Assembly (NCBI GenBank): GCA_964435115.1 | Contig: CAYSYM010000038.1 | Span: forward strand, 1-37,660 | Length of the DNA stretch: 37,660 nucleotides | Source: CAYSYM01 sp964435115 | GTDB taxonomy: Bacteria > Chloroflexota > UBA6077 > CF-72 | Direction of reading: 5' to 3' | Part shown: one piece after another, positions 13,616 to 21,890 of the stretch | How positions within the stretch are numbered: the stretch's first letter is position 1 | How the letters are laid out: each line of letters begins with the position of its first letter | Notes under the pieces: generated by a model | The model's database searches: none | Told to the model about the DNA's origin: nothing | The model's input: only the letters and a program-made list of their open reading frames with translations | Made by a program: the position numbers and the translations under genes

Positions 13616-14146
13616 GTGCGTGTGGTCGGCATCGATCCCGGCCTGGTGCGCACCGGCTGGGCGACCGTCGAGCCAGTCGGCGGCCGCGCGACTGTGCGCG
13701 CGTACGGGCTGGTGACCCCGCCGCACGAGGCCGCCCTGCCCGCGCGTCTCGCCGAAGGCGCCCGCCAACTACGGGCCGTGCTCGCCGAGCAGGCGCCTGA
13801 CGTCGTCGCCCTGGAGGAGGTCTTCACCGCGCCGCGGCATCCGCGCAGCGCTCTACTCATGGCCCACATGCGCGGCGTCATCTGCCTAGTCGTAGAGGAG
13901 GCCCGCGTGCCGCTCCTGCCGCTGACGGCGACCAGCGTCAAGCAGCGGCTGACCGGCGGCGGGCACGCCTCCAAGGAGCAGGTGCAGCGGATGGTGCTCA
14001 GCCTGACCGGGCTCCAGGTGGATGAGGCGCTCCGCTCAGATGTGACCGACGCGATCGCACTGGCGCTGGCCGGCCTCCACCAGGTCCTCCACCAGCGAGC
14101 CCACCCGGCCCTCGCGTCCGCCCGCCGCGCTCCCGCGCACACCTGA
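13616..14146 (+). CDS. ruvC: Holliday junction endonuclease RuvC
   Basis: A 176-residue protein with a GTG start. RuvC resolves Holliday junctions left by homologous recombination, working with RuvAB. The four acidic active-site residues are all present: Asp7 in GIDPG, Glu67 in VALEEVF, and Asp142/Asp145 in SDVTDAIALALAG. The conserved VKQRLTGGGHASKEQVQRMV region is also there. Length is normal (E. coli 173). It leads the cluster ruvC-ruvA-ruvB, with 113 and 115 bases between the genes. The upstream box suggests SOS control. Confidence 0.95.
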   Translation: MRVVGIDPGLVRTGWATVEPVGGRATVRAYGLVTPPHEAALPARLAEGARQLRAVLAEQAPDVVALEEVFTAPRHPRSALLMAHMRGVICLVVEEARVPLLPLTATSVKQRLTGGGHASKEQVQRMVLSLTGLQVDEALRSDVTDAIALALAGLHQVLHQRAHPALASARRAPAHT

Positions 14147-14259
14147 GCGTGCCTGTGCCATCCTTCCCCATCCACGCTCTCTGCCTGCAGGCCTCGGCCT
14201 GCCACATTCAGCCACCCCCCACGACCCCAGTCTCACAACCCGGTCTGGGCTTCTGACGC

Positions 14260-14898
14260 ATGTACAGCTACCTGCGCGGTGTCTACAGAGGCCAGCCCGT
14301 GGAAGGGAGCGGGATCCTCGTCGTGGAAGCCGGGGGGATCGGGTACGAAGTGCTCGTGCCACCCATCGTCGAGCAGGAGGTCCTGGCCACCTGCGCTGAA
14401 GACGAGCCGATCCTGCTGCACGTGAGCGCCCAGTCCGGGCGCGACCAGCCGTGGCCAGTGCTCTTCGGGTTCCTGCGGCCCGAGGAGCGCGCCTTCTGGG
14501 AGCTGCTCAAGAGCGTGCCGCGGATTGGCGGCAAGGGGGCCGCCCGCGCGATGGCGGTCCCGCTCTCGTCCATCGCCCGGGCGATCCACGAGGGCAACAA
14601 GGCGTTCCTGGACACCCTGCCCGGGATCACCGTGGACGGCGCCGAGAAGATGATCGCCAGCCTGCGGAGGAAGATGGTGCCCTTCCTCGAGACGCGCGCG
14701 CCCGCCACCATGCGGCAGTCGGCTGGGCCCGCCGAGGAGCTGCGCACGGACGCCGTGCAGCTCCTGGTCGTCATGGGCGTCAAGCGGCCGGACGCCCAGC
14801 GCGCCGTGGACGAGCTGCTCGCCACGCGCGACGACCTGGTTGGCATCCAGGACATCATCACCGAGTACTTCCGTGCCCACCAGAACCTGCGTACCTGA
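14260..14898 (+). CDS. ruvA: Holliday junction branch-migration protein RuvA
   Basis: A 212-residue protein. RuvA tetramers hold the four-way junction and load RuvB. Domain I (about 1-70) has the OB-fold signature GGIGYEVLVPP and ends in LFGFLRPEERAFWELL. Domain II carries two helix-hairpin-helix motifs that have diverged from the usual: VPRIGGKGAARAM in place of GVGPKxAL, and LPGITVDGAEKMI in place of LPGIGKKTAERL. Domain III (DAVQLLVVMGVKRPDAQRAV) is the RuvB-binding part. The position between ruvC and ruvB makes the call firm despite the divergence. Confidence 0.93.
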   Translation: MYSYLRGVYRGQPVEGSGILVVEAGGIGYEVLVPPIVEQEVLATCAEDEPILLHVSAQSGRDQPWPVLFGFLRPEERAFWELLKSVPRIGGKGAARAMAVPLSSIARAIHEGNKAFLDTLPGITVDGAEKMIASLRRKMVPFLETRAPATMRQSAGPAEELRTDAVQLLVVMGVKRPDAQRAVDELLATRDDLVGIQDIITEYFRAHQNLRT

Positions 14899-15013
14899 GC
14901 GCGTGGCACGCCCGCCCCGCTGCTCGGCTGAAACGCGTGGCCGGCCCGTCTGTGAAGCCGCCCGCCCAGGGGCGCGCGCAGTCTGAGCCGCTCCCCACCT
15001 CCGGCACCCCTCC

Positions 15014-16063
<1,050 letters not shown>

Positions 16064-16107
16064 CGCCCGGTTGCGGTGGCGGCGAGCGCGCCCGTACGCT
16101 GGCGCGC

Positions 16108-16569
16108 ATGCCCATGGAACGCACCTTCGTGCTCGTCAAGCCAGACGCCGTGCAGCGTGGCCTGATCGGCGCCATCCTGTCGCGGCTGGAGGCGCGCGGC
16201 CTGAAGCTCGTCGGCCTCAAGCTAGTCCAAGTGTCCCCGGACCTCGCCCAGCGGCACTACGCGGAGCATGAAGGCAAGCCGTTCTACGCCGGCCTGATCC
16301 GCTACATCACCAGCGCTCCGGTGGTCGCCGCCTGCTTCGAGGGCACCAACACCGTCCAGGTCGTGCGTGCCACGGTTGGCGCCACCAACCCGGCCAGCGC
16401 TGGCCCGGGCTCGATCCGGGCGGACTGGGCGCTCGAGATCGGCCGCAACCTCATCCATGCATCGGATGCGCCAGCCACCGCCGAACGCGAGCTCCAGCTC
16501 TGGTTCCAACCCGGCGAGCTGCTGAGCTACCCGCGCGAGCTCGACCGCTGGGTCTTCGAGGCGTCCTGA
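16108..16569 (+). CDS. ndk: Nucleoside diphosphate kinase
   Basis: A 153-residue cytosolic enzyme that transfers phosphate from ATP to other NDPs, balancing NTP and dNTP pools. ERTFVLVKPDAVQRGLIG is the typical start. The phosphohistidine is His117 in NLIHASDA (family NxIHGSD). RATVGATNPASAGPGSIRAD is the conserved nucleotide-binding stretch. Two in-frame ATGs (16108 and 16114) are both possible; neither has a strong ribosome binding site. It begins 45 bases after ruvB and may be co-transcribed. Confidence 0.95.
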   Translation: MPMERTFVLVKPDAVQRGLIGAILSRLEARGLKLVGLKLVQVSPDLAQRHYAEHEGKPFYAGLIRYITSAPVVAACFEGTNTVQVVRATVGATNPASAGPGSIRADWALEIGRNLIHASDAPATAERELQLWFQPGELLSYPRELDRWVFEAS

Positions 16570-16601
16570 GCCCACGGGCGATCGCCGGCGCGCCCAGCGC
16601 G

Positions 16602-16790
16602 TCACTGCAGCAGCAGCTCGAAGTTGACGTGGTCGTCGCGCCCGGAGAGGCGGTCGATCAGACGGTGCGCCAGGTCGACGGCCGCGTCGCCCAGCCAGAG
16701 TGTCACGAGCGAGCCGATGATGATGCCGGCGAGCATGCCCACGCTCACCCCGGCGCCGAACACCTGCGGTCGCTGCATCCCTAGCGGCAT
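16602..16790 (-). CDS. Small single-span membrane protein
   Basis: A 62-residue protein convergent to ndk. AAGG lies directly before the ATG with GGGG just upstream of it. Residues about 11-30 (FGAGVSVGMLAGIIIGSLVT) form a Gly-rich transmembrane helix. An amphipathic tail DLAHRLIDRLSGRDDHVNFE follows. No family recognised; the layout is like small accessory membrane subunits. A later ATG at 16778 is also possible. Confidence 0.58.
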   Translation of the reverse strand: MPLGMQRPQVFGAGVSVGMLAGIIIGSLVTLWLGDAAVDLAHRLIDRLSGRDDHVNFELLLQ

Positions 16791-16985
16791 CCTTCCCCAT
16801 TCCGGCCCGTGTGCGCACGGGCGTCTCGTGCTGCCTGTTCCCGGCGCCAGGCCGCCCTGGGCAGACAGCCCGCCGGATCCAGCATCGGGGCGGCCCACCA
16901 GGTCAGGCTACTCCGGCCTCGCATCCCGCCGGTCGGCTGTCCACGCGCTGCGCTCTCCAGAGTAATCGTCGGCTCGCTGCGGCGG
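16791..16985. other. Short intergenic stretch
   Basis: About 195 bases between two minus-strand genes. No gene or clear hairpin terminator is seen here. Confidence 0.4.
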
Positions 16986-17612
16986 CTACTGAAGCCGCAC
17001 CACCGGCGTCGCCGAGCCCCACAGTTGCTCCAGGTTGTAGTACGCCCGCCGGGCCGGGGAGAAGATGTGGACGATGACATCGCCGTAGTCCAGCAGCACC
17101 CAGCCAGAGTCGGCGGTCCCGTCCCGGTGGAGCGGCTTGCGGCGGAACTCCTCGAGCAGCGTCTCGTCCAGCTCCTTCAGGATCGCCGTCGTCTGTCGCT
17201 CGCTGCCGGCGCTGCAGATGACGAAGTAGTCGGCAATCAGCGAGACGCCACGGATGTCCAGGAGCAGGATGTCGCTCGCCTGCTTGTCAGACGCCAGGTC
17301 CACGATGCGGCGCGCCAACTCCAGGGCTTCGCCGCTCCCGGCGTCGATGCCCGATTCGGCGGAGCCGGTGCGCAGCTTCCGAGCTGGTTGCGCTGCCAGG
17401 ATGCGGTCCTCGGTTCCTGTCCGGTGTGGCGGGGAGGCGAGAGGCTCAGGTTCCTCCCGGCGAATATAGCACGCTCCGGGCCCGGCCCGGCCACGCCCGC
17501 CAGCGGGTGCCGCCTCATGCCAGGCGGACGGGCAGCCTCGTCGCCCAACGCGCGCCACTCGCTCCCGCTTCCTGGGTCGAGCGGGCGCCAGCGCGCCGCC
17601 GGGTCCTCTCAC
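16986..17612 (-). CDS. rsfS: Ribosomal silencing factor RsfS (start unresolved)
   Basis: RsfS binds ribosomal protein L14 and blocks subunit joining when nutrients are scarce. Only the last ~115 residues (from about 17,335) are the family domain: ELARRIVDLASDKQASDILL, VSLIADYFVICSAGSERQTT, DSGWVLLDYGDVIVHIFSP and RAYYNLEQLW. The domain is complete. The open frame extends about 90 residues further to a GTG at 17612 that overlaps the preceding stop (GTGA), but this extension is low-complexity Arg/Pro/Ala. A TATATT (17463-17468) and GGGAGGAAC lie inside it. No ATG, GTG or TTG stands at the expected domain start, so the real initiation site may be a rare codon or the long form. Confidence 0.85.
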   Translation of the reverse strand: MRGPGGALAPARPRKRERVARVGRRGCPSAWHEAAPAGGRGRAGPGACYIRREEPEPLASPPHRTGTEDRILAAQPARKLRTGSAESGIDAGSGEALELARRIVDLASDKQASDILLLDIRGVSLIADYFVICSAGSERQTTAILKELDETLLEEFRRKPLHRDGTADSGWVLLDYGDVIVHIFSPARRAYYNLEQLWGSATPVVRLQ

Positions 17613-18586
17613 ACGAACGTGAACTCCTGGCCCGCGCCCTGGGCGACGGCACGCTGGTAGGCCAGGCGGGCCGTGGCGGCGTCCAGGAACGCGGCCCCGA
17701 CCGACTTGTACACGGTTACCTCGGTCGAGGACTGGCGGGGAGGGACCCGCCCGAGCACGACCTCGCCGAGCTCGCCCACGATGGCCTCGAGCGCGAAGGC
17801 GCCCTCCTGGACGGGGATGAGGAGGTCGCCCGCTTCCGCGAGGGCGCCGGCCCGCGTGTCGACGTAGCGCCGCGCGCGGGCGACGAGCGCGGTGGGGAGC
17901 TCGCGGGTAGTGGGCGTGAAGGCGCCAACGGCGTTGACGTGGGCGCCCGGCTGCACCCGTTCGGCACGCACCACCGGCACGGGGCTGGTGGTGCAGACCG
18001 CCAGCACGTCCGCCGCCGAGGCCACTTCAGCAGGGACCGCCTCCGCCTCCAGCCCCGTCGCCTCGCGCACGCGGCGGGCGAACTGGATCGCCTTCTCTGG
18101 CGCCGTGCCGGTCACCAGCACCCGTTCGATCGGCCGCACCCGTCGGATCGTCTCCACGTGGAAGCGCGCCTGCACGCCAGTGCCGAACACGCCGAGCGTC
18201 CGTGCGTCGGCCCGCGCCAGGTAGCGGGTCGCGACCGCCGAGCCCGCGGCCGTGCGGAGGCCGGTCAAGTACGTGCCGTCCATCACGGCCAGCGGCGCGC
18301 CCGTCTCGTAGTCGCTCAGGAGGTAGAGCGCGGTGATGGTGGGCAGGCCGCGCGCCGGGTTGCCACGGAAGACGGAGACCACCTTCGTCCCGAGCGCCGG
18401 CGGCGCGGCGACCGCGCTCGGCATGGCGAGCAGGACGCCGTCGGTCCCCGGCGGCTCCACGCCCACGCGCAGCGGCGTGCGCGTGTTGCCGCTCGAGTAG
18501 GCCGCGAAGGCAGCCGCGACCGCGTCGATCGTCTCGTCTACGTCGAGCAGCCGCTCGAGGTCGGCGTGCGAGAGGAGGAGGGCCAC
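17609..18586 (-). CDS. Ornithine cyclodeaminase / mu-crystallin family enzyme
   Basis: A 325-residue NAD(P)-dependent enzyme of the OCD/mu-crystallin family. Members include ornithine cyclodeaminase, alanine dehydrogenase and ketimine reductases; the substrate cannot be fixed here. Seen are Lys68 in GTKVVSVF, Arg111 in GLRTAAGSAVATRYLAR, the Rossmann motif GTGVQA (135-140), VNAVGAFTPTTREL, and YKSVGAAFLDAATA near the end. Length is normal. The GTG start follows the previous stop with no gap (TAGGTG). It is the third gene of a four-gene minus-strand operon DinB - XRE - OCD - rsfS. Confidence 0.88.
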   Translation of the reverse strand: MALLLSHADLERLLDVDETIDAVAAAFAAYSSGNTRTPLRVGVEPPGTDGVLLAMPSAVAAPPALGTKVVSVFRGNPARGLPTITALYLLSDYETGAPLAVMDGTYLTGLRTAAGSAVATRYLARADARTLGVFGTGVQARFHVETIRRVRPIERVLVTGTAPEKAIQFARRVREATGLEAEAVPAEVASAADVLAVCTTSPVPVVRAERVQPGAHVNAVGAFTPTTRELPTALVARARRYVDTRAGALAEAGDLLIPVQEGAFALEAIVGELGEVVLGRVPPRQSSTEVTVYKSVGAAFLDAATARLAYQRAVAQGAGQEFTFV

Positions 18587-19507
18587 CTACCGGAAGAGCT
18601 CGCGGTCGACCCAGCGCAGGGGGTAGCCGCGCACCGAGTCGCTCATGCGACGCAGCAAGGCCGGCGAGAGCGGCATGGCCCCGGCGCGCTGGCGCAGCTC
18701 GTCGATCAGCGCGTCCGCCGGCAGGCCGCCGTACTCGGAGGCGAGCACCGCGCGGAAGATCGCCTCCACCAGCGGCAGGCGCCCCCAGGCGAAGCTCTCG
18801 TCCCTGCTGCAGTGCTGCCAGATTCGCTCGGCCAGCGCCGCGCCGGGCACCTCCCGATCGCCGACCACGGCTCGGTCGCTGGCGCACAGGCGGCTGCGGA
18901 GCAGCAGCTTGGCGGCTGGACGTTCCAGCTTCACGGGATCCAACCAGTAGCCATCGGGCAGAGATGGGCTGATGTCCTGCACGCGGTCGCTCGGTTCCCA
19001 GCCGTCCGGGATCCAGCCCACCAGGGCGGGCCGCTCGGCCGGCACGAACCGCGATGGTGCGGCCACGGGCTCGTCGCGGCTGGGCTCGTCACCGGTCGCC
19101 CGGGCTGACCCGGCCGCGGGACGCGCCGGCGGGAGCAGCGTCAGGAGCGGCGCCTGCGCCGTACTGGACCGCTCGTGGACCGGGCGCTCGAGCGGTGCGC
19201 TCTCGAGCACCAACCGCGCGACCTCCCCCACGGTGCGGCCGGGCTGGGGACTCTCTGAGGCGCCCTCGATCAAGGCGGCGACGGTCACCCCGAGCGCCTC
19301 GGCCAGGGCGCGGAGACGATTCGAGGGCACCGGACGTTTCCCCTGCTCCCAGAGGCTGGGAATGCTGGGGTCCAGTCCCATCCGGCGGGCGACCTCGCTC
19401 TGCTTCAGCCCCTGGCGACTCCGCAGCTCACGGATGCGCTGAGACAGGTCCAACGGCGCAGCCGGCAGGGCGATGTCATCGTCGACGTCCGCGAAGTGGT
19501 CGATCAT
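18587..19507 (-). CDS. XRE-type regulator with a large C-terminal domain
   Basis: A 306-residue protein. Residues about 20-80 are a standard Cro/C1 helix-turn-helix (LSQRIRELRSRQGLKQSEVA, then RRMGLDPSIPSLWEQGKRPV). A Pro/Ala-rich linker (about 85-165) follows. A C-terminal domain of about 140 residues that I cannot name comes last: YWLDPVKLERPAAKLLLRSR, LCASDRAVVGDREVPGAALA, RLPLVEAIFRAVLASEYGG and DSVRGYPLRWVDRELFR. The domain is compact and well formed, so it probably senses a ligand or partner. The ATG stands one base after the DinB stop (TGAGATG), so translation is coupled; a longer form from 19579 would overlap DinB. It may regulate its own operon. Confidence 0.76.
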   Translation of the reverse strand: MIDHFADVDDDIALPAAPLDLSQRIRELRSRQGLKQSEVARRMGLDPSIPSLWEQGKRPVPSNRLRALAEALGVTVAALIEGASESPQPGRTVGEVARLVLESAPLERPVHERSSTAQAPLLTLLPPARPAAGSARATGDEPSRDEPVAAPSRFVPAERPALVGWIPDGWEPSDRVQDISPSLPDGYWLDPVKLERPAAKLLLRSRLCASDRAVVGDREVPGAALAERIWQHCSRDESFAWGRLPLVEAIFRAVLASEYGGLPADALIDELRQRAGAMPLSPALLRRMSDSVRGYPLRWVDRELFR

Positions 19508-19508
19508 C

Positions 19509-20147
19509 TCAGTGTGGCTCCATCCTGTCTGCGGGTTGTAAGGGCAGATCGGCACCAGCGCTAGGGGGGGCAGGGGCACGATCCCAATACAGGGCCAGCT
19601 TCCAGAGGGCGCTCAGGTGCTCCAGCTCGTGCTGGTAGGCGCGGGCCACCAGCCAGCCGAGCCGCGCCGGCCGAGCACGGGGGGTCCCGCGGTCGGCGAG
19701 CTCGGGCGCGAGGGGGCGCGCCCACGCGTCATCCGGGGCGGACTCGAGGAGCCGCAGCAGCTCGAAGCGCGTCTCGGCCAGGCTGCGCACCAGGGCGTCG
19801 GCCGCCGCCGACCGGGCGTCCCACGCCGCATCCTGGCGCTCCAGCTCGACGATCGGCGCGAGCTGCTCCGGCCGCCGCTGGCCGAGCGCCGCCTGGACCG
19901 CGGGCAGCCAGAGCTGGGCGGCGTAGAGGCTGACGTGCCGCACGTGCCGCAGCGCGGGCCACCCGCCGGTCGTCCGCGCGACATGGTCCGGCGGTGGCTC
20001 GAGCCACCGCTCGCGGGGGAGGCTGCACAGCGCCCAGGCCAGCTCCCGCGCGCCGCTGGCGAGCCACGCCAGGAGCCGAGCCCGTTCGTCCTGGGGTCCG
20101 AGGGGCCAGGCCTGGCAGGGATCGTCGCCTGCGGCGGCGCGCGGCAT
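19509..20147 (-). CDS. DinB-like domain protein
   Basis: A 212-residue protein of the DinB/YfiT four-helix fold. Members bind a metal through three His and often act as thiol-dependent transferases. Candidate ligands are His68/His71 (RHVRHVSLYAAQLWLP) and the HELEH motif at 173-177 (AYQHELEHLSALW). The length is a little above the usual 150-180 because of an N-terminal extension. It is the first gene of the operon with the XRE regulator. The start has no strong ribosome binding site. Confidence 0.78.
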   Translation of the reverse strand: MPRAAAGDDPCQAWPLGPQDERARLLAWLASGARELAWALCSLPRERWLEPPPDHVARTTGGWPALRHVRHVSLYAAQLWLPAVQAALGQRRPEQLAPIVELERQDAAWDARSAAADALVRSLAETRFELLRLLESAPDDAWARPLAPELADRGTPRARPARLGWLVARAYQHELEHLSALWKLALYWDRAPAPPSAGADLPLQPADRMEPH

Positions 20148-20422
20148 GCGCGCCGGAGCATAGGGGCAGTGCTGCCCGGAATCAAGAGGAGTCCGGCGTC
20201 GGGCTACCAGATGTTGTGGTTGCCTGGCGCTGACTCACGACGGGTTGTGGTTCGGCCGACGCACGCAGGCCCACGCGCGACCGGTCCTGTGCACCTGCGG
20301 CCCGCCTGCTGCGACCGCATGCGCCTGCAGGGCACCCCGGCGCCGCACCCTGACGGTCCAGGCGGTCGGCGGCTCGCCCCGGTAACGCGCCACATCGTGC
20401 GGCTCACCCTGCCACGGACGCG
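20148..20422. other. Intergenic stretch
   Basis: About 275 bases between the DinB promoter side and the 3' end of the MFS gene. No gene, repeat or clear hairpin was recognised. Confidence 0.4.
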
Positions 20423-21772
20423 CTACAGCCGGGCCGGGGCCTCGTTGCCGGCCTCGCGTACGGCCGCGCGCACGTCCACCCGCAACAGGAGCGCTAGGCC
20501 CAGGATGAAGAAGACTACCAGCGAGAGGATGGCCAGGCGGTAGTTGCCGCTGAACTGGAGGGCCAGGCCGAAGATGAGCGGACCCAGCCAGCTCGTGCCG
20601 CGCTCGCCCACCTCGTACAGGCTGAAGTACTCGGCCTCCTGGCCGCGGGGGATCATCAACGAGAACACGGACCGGCTCAGGGCCTGTGTCCCGCCGAGGA
20701 CGACGCCGATGGCAGCGCCGAGGAGGAAGAACTGGGGCGTTGTCTGCAAGAACGCGTACGCGTAGGCGACCGTCCCCGTCCAGACCAGCAGGCTGGCTGC
20801 GATCGCGCGCTTCGTGCCCAGCCGCGCTGCCAGCTCCTTGAAGGCGAGCGCGCCGAAGAAGGCCACGAACTGGACCATCAGGATCGCCGAGGTGAGGGTG
20901 GCGATCGAGAGCCCCAGCTCCTCCTGCCCGAACTGCGACGAGAGCGCGATGACCGTCTGGATGCCGTCGTTGTAGAGCAGGTAGGCGGCGAGGAAGAGCA
21001 GCGTCTGGGGGTAGTGGCGCGCCCTCCTCAGCGTGGCACGGAGCTGCCGGAAGCCCACGCTGATGAACCGCTCGCTCGGTCGGAGGTGCTTGATCGGCTG
21101 GCGAGTCCGCAGCGTGCGCAACGGGATGAGCGTGAAGGCCGCCCACCACACGCCGGCCGAAGCGAGGCTGATCCGCGCGGCCTGGCCGGTGGTGAGGCCG
21201 AACCGCTCGGCCTGGAAGACCAGCAGCAAGTTCAGCGCCAGCAGGAGCCCCCCACCCAGGTAGCCGATAGCCCAGCCCGTCGACGAGACGCGGTCTCGCT
21301 CGGTCGGCGTCGCGATCTCCGGGAGGAAGGCGTTGTAGAAGACCACCGACGCGCCGAAGCTCAGGTTCGCCAGGATGAACAGGCTTGCCCCCAGCAGGTA
21401 GCCCGTCCCTTCGACGAAGTACAGGCCCATGGCGGCGAACGCGCCAAGGTAGGCAAACGCCGCCAGCATCTGCTTCTTGCGGTGCGAGTAGTCGGCGATG
21501 GCGCCCAGGATCGGCAGGAACACGACCTGGAGCACCACCGACAGTGACACGGTGTAGGGGAAGAGCGCCCCCGCGCTGACGGGAACGCCGAGCGGGTAGA
21601 CGAACCCGTTGGCGTCCGCCGCGGCCCGGGCCACGCTCGTCAGGTACGGGCCGAGGAACACGGTGACGACGGTGGTCGTGAACGGCGAATTGGCCCAGTC
21701 GTAGACGTACCAGCCCGCCTGCTCCCGACGGCGCGCCCGTGCACCGGCCGCGCCCTCCACTCCCGCCACCAC
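20423..21772 (-). CDS. MFS transporter, UMF1/Atg22-like
   Basis: A 449-residue membrane protein with about 11-12 hydrophobic spans. The N-terminal WYVYDWANSPFTTTVVTVFL is the signature of the UMF1 (Atg22-like) MFS group. DYSHRKKQML is the loop 2-3 motif, FYNAFLPEIA and STGWAIGYLGGGLLLALNLL are also typical, and the end is FFILGLALLLRVDVR. Substrate unknown; members are thought to export small molecules such as amino acids or sugars. The start is one of three clustered GTGs (21772, 21769, 21760) behind GGGGAG. Confidence 0.88.
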   Translation of the reverse strand: MVAGVEGAAGARARRREQAGWYVYDWANSPFTTTVVTVFLGPYLTSVARAAADANGFVYPLGVPVSAGALFPYTVSLSVVLQVVFLPILGAIADYSHRKKQMLAAFAYLGAFAAMGLYFVEGTGYLLGASLFILANLSFGASVVFYNAFLPEIATPTERDRVSSTGWAIGYLGGGLLLALNLLLVFQAERFGLTTGQAARISLASAGVWWAAFTLIPLRTLRTRQPIKHLRPSERFISVGFRQLRATLRRARHYPQTLLFLAAYLLYNDGIQTVIALSSQFGQEELGLSIATLTSAILMVQFVAFFGALAFKELAARLGTKRAIAASLLVWTGTVAYAYAFLQTTPQFFLLGAAIGVVLGGTQALSRSVFSLMIPRGQEAEYFSLYEVGERGTSWLGPLIFGLALQFSGNYRLAILSLVVFFILGLALLLRVDVRAAVREAGNEAPARL

Positions 21773-21890
21773 GCTCCCCGCGCCAACCCCTACGCGCGTG
21801 AGGGTACCCGGGAGGGCAGCGCCGGTGAAGTGGGCCTGCTCCCCGGGTACCCGGGCGCCTGAACCTGAAGAGGTCGGGCGGAGCGGGCGG

